Assembly (NCBI GenBank): GCA_034437075.1
Contig: DAOTVD010000160.1
Location: 1-17,204, forward strand
Reading direction: 5' to 3'
DNA length: 17,204 nucleotides
From: DAOTVD01 sp034437075
GTDB lineage: Bacteria; Chloroflexota; Anaerolineae; Aggregatilineales; J027
In this document: positions 14,596 to 17,204 of the stretch, in pieces
Layout: each line of letters starts with the position of its first letter
Position numbering within the stretch: position 1 is the stretch's first letter
Made by a program: the position numbers and the translations under genes
Notes under the pieces: generated by a model
What the model was told of the DNA's origin: nothing
What the model saw: the letters and a program-made list of their open reading frames with translations, nothing else
The model's database searches: none

Positions 14596-16314
14596 CTAGC
14601 GGGCACCCCACACGCGCCATATGCTGTCATCCGTCAACAAATAGAGAAAAGCCCCATCCGGGCTAAAGGCAACCCGTTGGCCAAGCGCAGATAAACTGGT
14701 TTGCACCAGCAGCCCGCCATCCGAGGCCGCCCATAAGCTCAGGGATAGGGTATCCTCGCCCTGACTGCTTGTCGTGGCTAGGATATCGCCCTGGGGATTA
14801 AAGGCCAGGTCGCGCACGAGCCCCTGCGCCTCGGCGCCCTGGATGATGGTCTGAACTTCTGCCGTCGCGACTTCCCAGAGCACCACATCCAAACCATAGG
14901 CGACCGCGAGTATCGACCCATCTGGGCTAAAGGCGAGGTTTGCCACGGGGGCGGCGTCGATGCCTTCCGGCGCGGGCAACGTGCCGACAATGGCGCGCGT
15001 GCCCGCATCAACGAGCGTCACCGCCGTGCCACCCTGGGCATCTTGCACCGCCAACACATCATTCGCCGCATTCGTCGCCAACCGCAAAGGCGCTGTTTCC
15101 AGCGGAATATCGGCCACGATAGCCCCCGAACCGAGATCGTACAACACAATTCCCTCATCCGTACCGATAGCCATTAGGGCGAGGCCGGGCAACCATTCGA
15201 AGCCCCCAGTATAAGGTGGGATGTCGAGCGATCCGCCGCTACCGGGGCCATTGGTCAGCGAATAACTGCCGAAGCCTAAGCCCTGGGGCGTGTTTTCCAG
15301 CGCGAAAAAACCGAGCGCATCAGGCTGTATGGCCGCCGCCAAAAACGCGCCGCCGTTCTCCGGTGTAATGGGTTCAACAACCACGGTTGGGGTTTGCTCA
15401 ACCGCATAGCCCACGATGGATTGCTGACCGACCAACAATACTTCAGTTTGGGATGGTTCGCTGGGCGAAGCCACCAGCAAATCAAAAGCCCCATCTGGTG
15501 CATCTTCTGACGCTAATTCAGCCAGGCGCGGCGCGTTTTCGACGGTGATGGTCGTCCCAGTGAGCGATGCGTTTTCAGAGGATGCGCTAACTCCAGCGCT
15601 GTTTGGTTGCAGCCAGTAACCGCCATCCGGCGCGACTTCCGCCAGCCAGCCCTGCACGCCGCCGCTCTGGATTTGCCACCAGGTGAAGGTCGGGCCACAG
15701 GCGGGGCCGCCTGTGATCGTCAGGCTCGCGCCAGGCTGGATCGCCCCAGCGGTGGCGGCGGTGCGGCTCGGCTCGGTGCGGATGCTTAACGCCGTATCAC
15801 CTGTAAACGTGGCCGCCATCCCGGCCCGCAAGCGTGAAGGCACATCCCCCAAGGCGGCATTTGGGCAGGGGAACTCCCCGCTGCTGGAGGCTGTCGTCGG
15901 ATTAGCGGGCGCGTTATTGGTGGTTGGCGGGCTTGTCGGCGGTGGGGTTGTGGCTTGGGGAGCTTGCAGCGCGCTTAAGTCCGGCTCATTGCACAAAAAC
16001 GAGATACTGCCATCCACCGAGGCGCGGTAATCGAACGTTACCCCGCGATAGACCAATGTGAAGGCATAGCCGCGCACGAAACGCCCTTCGCCGCCCGCGC
16101 GGCCTGGGCACCCCAGCGCGTTGTCATTATAGGTTTGCTCCGTCCAGCGCCAATTGGATAAATCGCTGAGCGCCACGGGCTCACCCACTCGTTGGCTGAT
16201 GGCGGCCAAGGCATCATTAATGGCTTCTGGCGCATTTTGGGCGGTAACACTCGGCAGCGCGCCGCCGAGAGCAAGGATCATCAGGCAACACAGCACAGCA
16301 ATCAAGCGGCGCAT
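14596..16314 (-). CDS. Secreted SH3b-domain protein with C-terminal WD40-like propeller
   Basis: A 572-residue exported protein. Residues 1-25 are a signal peptide ending SVTAQ. Residues 27-108 form an unnamed small domain with W55/W57, LGCPG (Cys69), GYAFTLVYRGVTFDYRASVDGSISFLC (given in part; Cys108), the two cysteines possibly bridged. A Pro/Thr linker follows (119-145). Residues 150-236 are an SH3b-like domain: LSIRTEPS, an IQPGASLTI turn, GPACGPTFTWWQIQ and GWLAE. Residues about 240-340 are not recognised. From about 370 to the end lie WD40-like blades, clearest in VANLAFSPDGSILAVAYG (457-474), VRDLAFNPQGDILATTSS (500-517) and RVAFSPDGAFLYLL (547-560), each ending in LW or VW. AAAGGAG precedes the ATG. 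It is 20 bases downstream of the trans-sulfuration gene. Probably an envelope or secreted binding protein; ligand unknown. Confidence 0.88.
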   Translation of the reverse strand: MRRLIAVLCCLMILALGGALPSVTAQNAPEAINDALAAISQRVGEPVALSDLSNWRWTEQTYNDNALGCPGRAGGEGRFVRGYAFTLVYRGVTFDYRASVDGSISFLCNEPDLSALQAPQATTPPPTSPPTTNNAPANPTTASSSGEFPCPNAALGDVPSRLRAGMAATFTGDTALSIRTEPSRTAATAGAIQPGASLTITGGPACGPTFTWWQIQSGGVQGWLAEVAPDGGYWLQPNSAGVSASSENASLTGTTITVENAPRLAELASEDAPDGAFDLLVASPSEPSQTEVLLVGQQSIVGYAVEQTPTVVVEPITPENGGAFLAAAIQPDALGFFALENTPQGLGFGSYSLTNGPGSGGSLDIPPYTGGFEWLPGLALMAIGTDEGIVLYDLGSGAIVADIPLETAPLRLATNAANDVLAVQDAQGGTAVTLVDAGTRAIVGTLPAPEGIDAAPVANLAFSPDGSILAVAYGLDVVLWEVATAEVQTIIQGAEAQGLVRDLAFNPQGDILATTSSQGEDTLSLSLWAASDGGLLVQTSLSALGQRVAFSPDGAFLYLLTDDSIWRVWGAR

Positions 16315-16334
16315 ATGGGTTAATCTCCTTTAAG

Positions 16335-17204
16335 TTAAGTGTGGTCTAAAGCGGTTTGAATATCCGCGAGCAAATCATCAATATGTTCGATGCCTACACT
16401 CAGGCGGATGAGTGCCGGGTCGGTGGCAATGTCACTCTGCGAGGTGCTCAGGTGTGTCATGCTGGCCGGATGCTCGATGAGGCTTTCCACGCCGCCCAGG
16501 CTTTCGGCCAGGGCGAAAATCTGCGTATGACGCACGACCTCGCGCGCCTCGTCTTCGGTTCCAGCCAGGATAAAGCTAATCATCCCGCCAAAATCACGCA
16601 TTTGCTGTTTAGCCAACGCATGCTGAGGATGACTCGGTAGGCCAGGATACAACACGCGGGCCACGCGCGGATGCTCGGCCAGCATTGCGGCGATAGCGCG
16701 CGCGTTTTCGCTGTGGCGAGCCATGCGCAGCGCCAGCGTCTTCAGGCCGCGCAAAGTCAAAAAACAATCCATAGGGCCGGGCACGGCACCGACGGCATTT
16801 TGTAGAAACTTCAAATCGGTGTACAGGCTTTCATCCTTGAGGATCAGCGCGCCGCCGACCACGTCACTATGCCCGCCCAGATATTTGGTCGTGCTATGCA
16901 TGACGATATCGGCTCCCAGGGCGAGCGGCTGCTGCAAGGCGGGGCTCGCGAAGGTGTTATCCACGGCCACGCGCACCGCATCCGGCGCCAGGTCGCGAAT
17001 CGCGGCGATGTCGGCCAAGCGCATCGCCGGGTTGGTCGGCGTTTCCAGCCAAATCAAGCGGGTTTCGGGACGCAAAGCCGCGCGCACCGCATCCAAATCG
17101 GCCAGATTCACCCAAGAAAAAGCGATACCATAGCGCGCGATGACCTGTTCAAACAGGCGATACGTACCGCCGTAAACATCATCGCCCGCGATGACATGAT
17201 CGCC
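16335..17204 (-). CDS. Cystathionine gamma-synthase/lyase-type PLP enzyme (N-terminus missing)
   Basis: The frame remains open to the right edge, so the N-terminal quarter or so is outside the window; an internal GTG at 17111 is not the start. The visible 289 residues begin GDHVIAGDDVYGGTYRLFE, the family's substrate and cofactor segment. Then follow ETPTNP, VDNTFASP with the PLP-nitrogen Asp, and HSTTKYLGGHSDVVGG with the Schiff-base Lys (about fragment residue 107). SLGGVESLIEHPASMTH and LIRLSVGIEHIDDL complete the C-terminal domain with the carboxylate-binding Arg. The family covers cystathionine gamma-synthase (metB), gamma-lyase (mccB) and relatives acting on sulfur amino acids in the cytosol. 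Sequence alone does not separate them here, so no symbol is given. It is followed closely by the SH3/WD40 gene with no metabolic link apparent. Confidence 0.94.
   Translation of the reverse strand, partial: GDHVIAGDDVYGGTYRLFEQVIARYGIAFSWVNLADLDAVRAALRPETRLIWLETPTNPAMRLADIAAIRDLAPDAVRVAVDNTFASPALQQPLALGADIVMHSTTKYLGGHSDVVGGALILKDESLYTDLKFLQNAVGAVPGPMDCFLTLRGLKTLALRMARHSENARAIAAMLAEHPRVARVLYPGLPSHPQHALAKQQMRDFGGMISFILAGTEDEAREVVRHTQIFALAESLGGVESLIEHPASMTHLSTSQSDIATDPALIRLSVGIEHIDDLLADIQTALDHT

Noticed and set aside
1..17204. CRISPR arrays, insertion sequences, phage or defence genes
   Set aside because: No regularly spaced repeats, transposase or integrase motifs, or toxin/nuclease domains were seen on either strand, and the gene style is uniform throughout. 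The two tRNA genes show no flanking partial copy that would mark an attachment site.

Overview
The window is a gene-dense, GC-rich bacterial chromosome segment (about 17.2 kb, no gene-free gap above 300 bases). The protein content suggests a member of the Chloroflexota, probably an Anaerolineae-like lineage. The clues are secreted multi-PPC-domain proteins, a sortase with a long proline-rich cytoplasmic N-terminus, a secreted SH3/WD40 protein, a TMEM260-type (DUF2723) membrane glycosyltransferase and a REC plus degenerate GGDEF regulator. The taxonomic placement is inference from protein style, not from a marker gene. No insertion sequence, phage gene or CRISPR array was seen.

Layout. (1) 3-2176, plus: two consecutive genes for extracellular PPC (bacterial pre-peptidase C-terminal) beta-sandwich repeat proteins, the first cut by the window edge, joined by an ATGA overlap. 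(2) 2205-4998, minus: sortase, a 105-residue single-span membrane protein and a GPH-family MFS transporter, tightly spaced. (3) 5100-11566, minus: a lipoprotein with a glucuronyl C5-epimerase-like domain and discoidin-like tail, then murJ-type flippase and a DUF2723 protein sharing a GTGA overlap. A good promoter sits directly before murJ, so the lipoprotein may be a separate transcript. (4) 11567-11786: divergent promoter region with a short palindrome. (5) 11787-13267, plus: a REC/degenerate-GGDEF regulator, two bases before an RdgB-type nucleotide pyrophosphatase. (6) 13251-14218, minus: 2Fe-2S ferredoxin followed by a DUF3267 membrane zincin; the latter overlaps the rdgB 3' end by 17 bases. 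(7) 14303-14587, minus: tandem tRNA-Ser(TGA) and tRNA-Ser(GCT) with their own consensus promoter and an intrinsic terminator. (8) 14596-17204, minus: secreted SH3b/WD40-like protein downstream of a cystathionine gamma-synthase/lyase-type PLP enzyme, which runs off the right edge.

Taken together, much of the window deals with the cell surface: sortase, lipid-linked glycan flippase, membrane glycosyltransferase, a putative uronate epimerase lipoprotein, and PPC and SH3/WD40 secreted proteins. Housekeeping genes (rdgB, tRNAs, ferredoxin, trans-sulfuration) are interspersed. The most unusual element is the epimerase-like lipoprotein beside murJ and the TMEM260-like protein. I see no wholly new multi-gene system that the sequence alone can prove.
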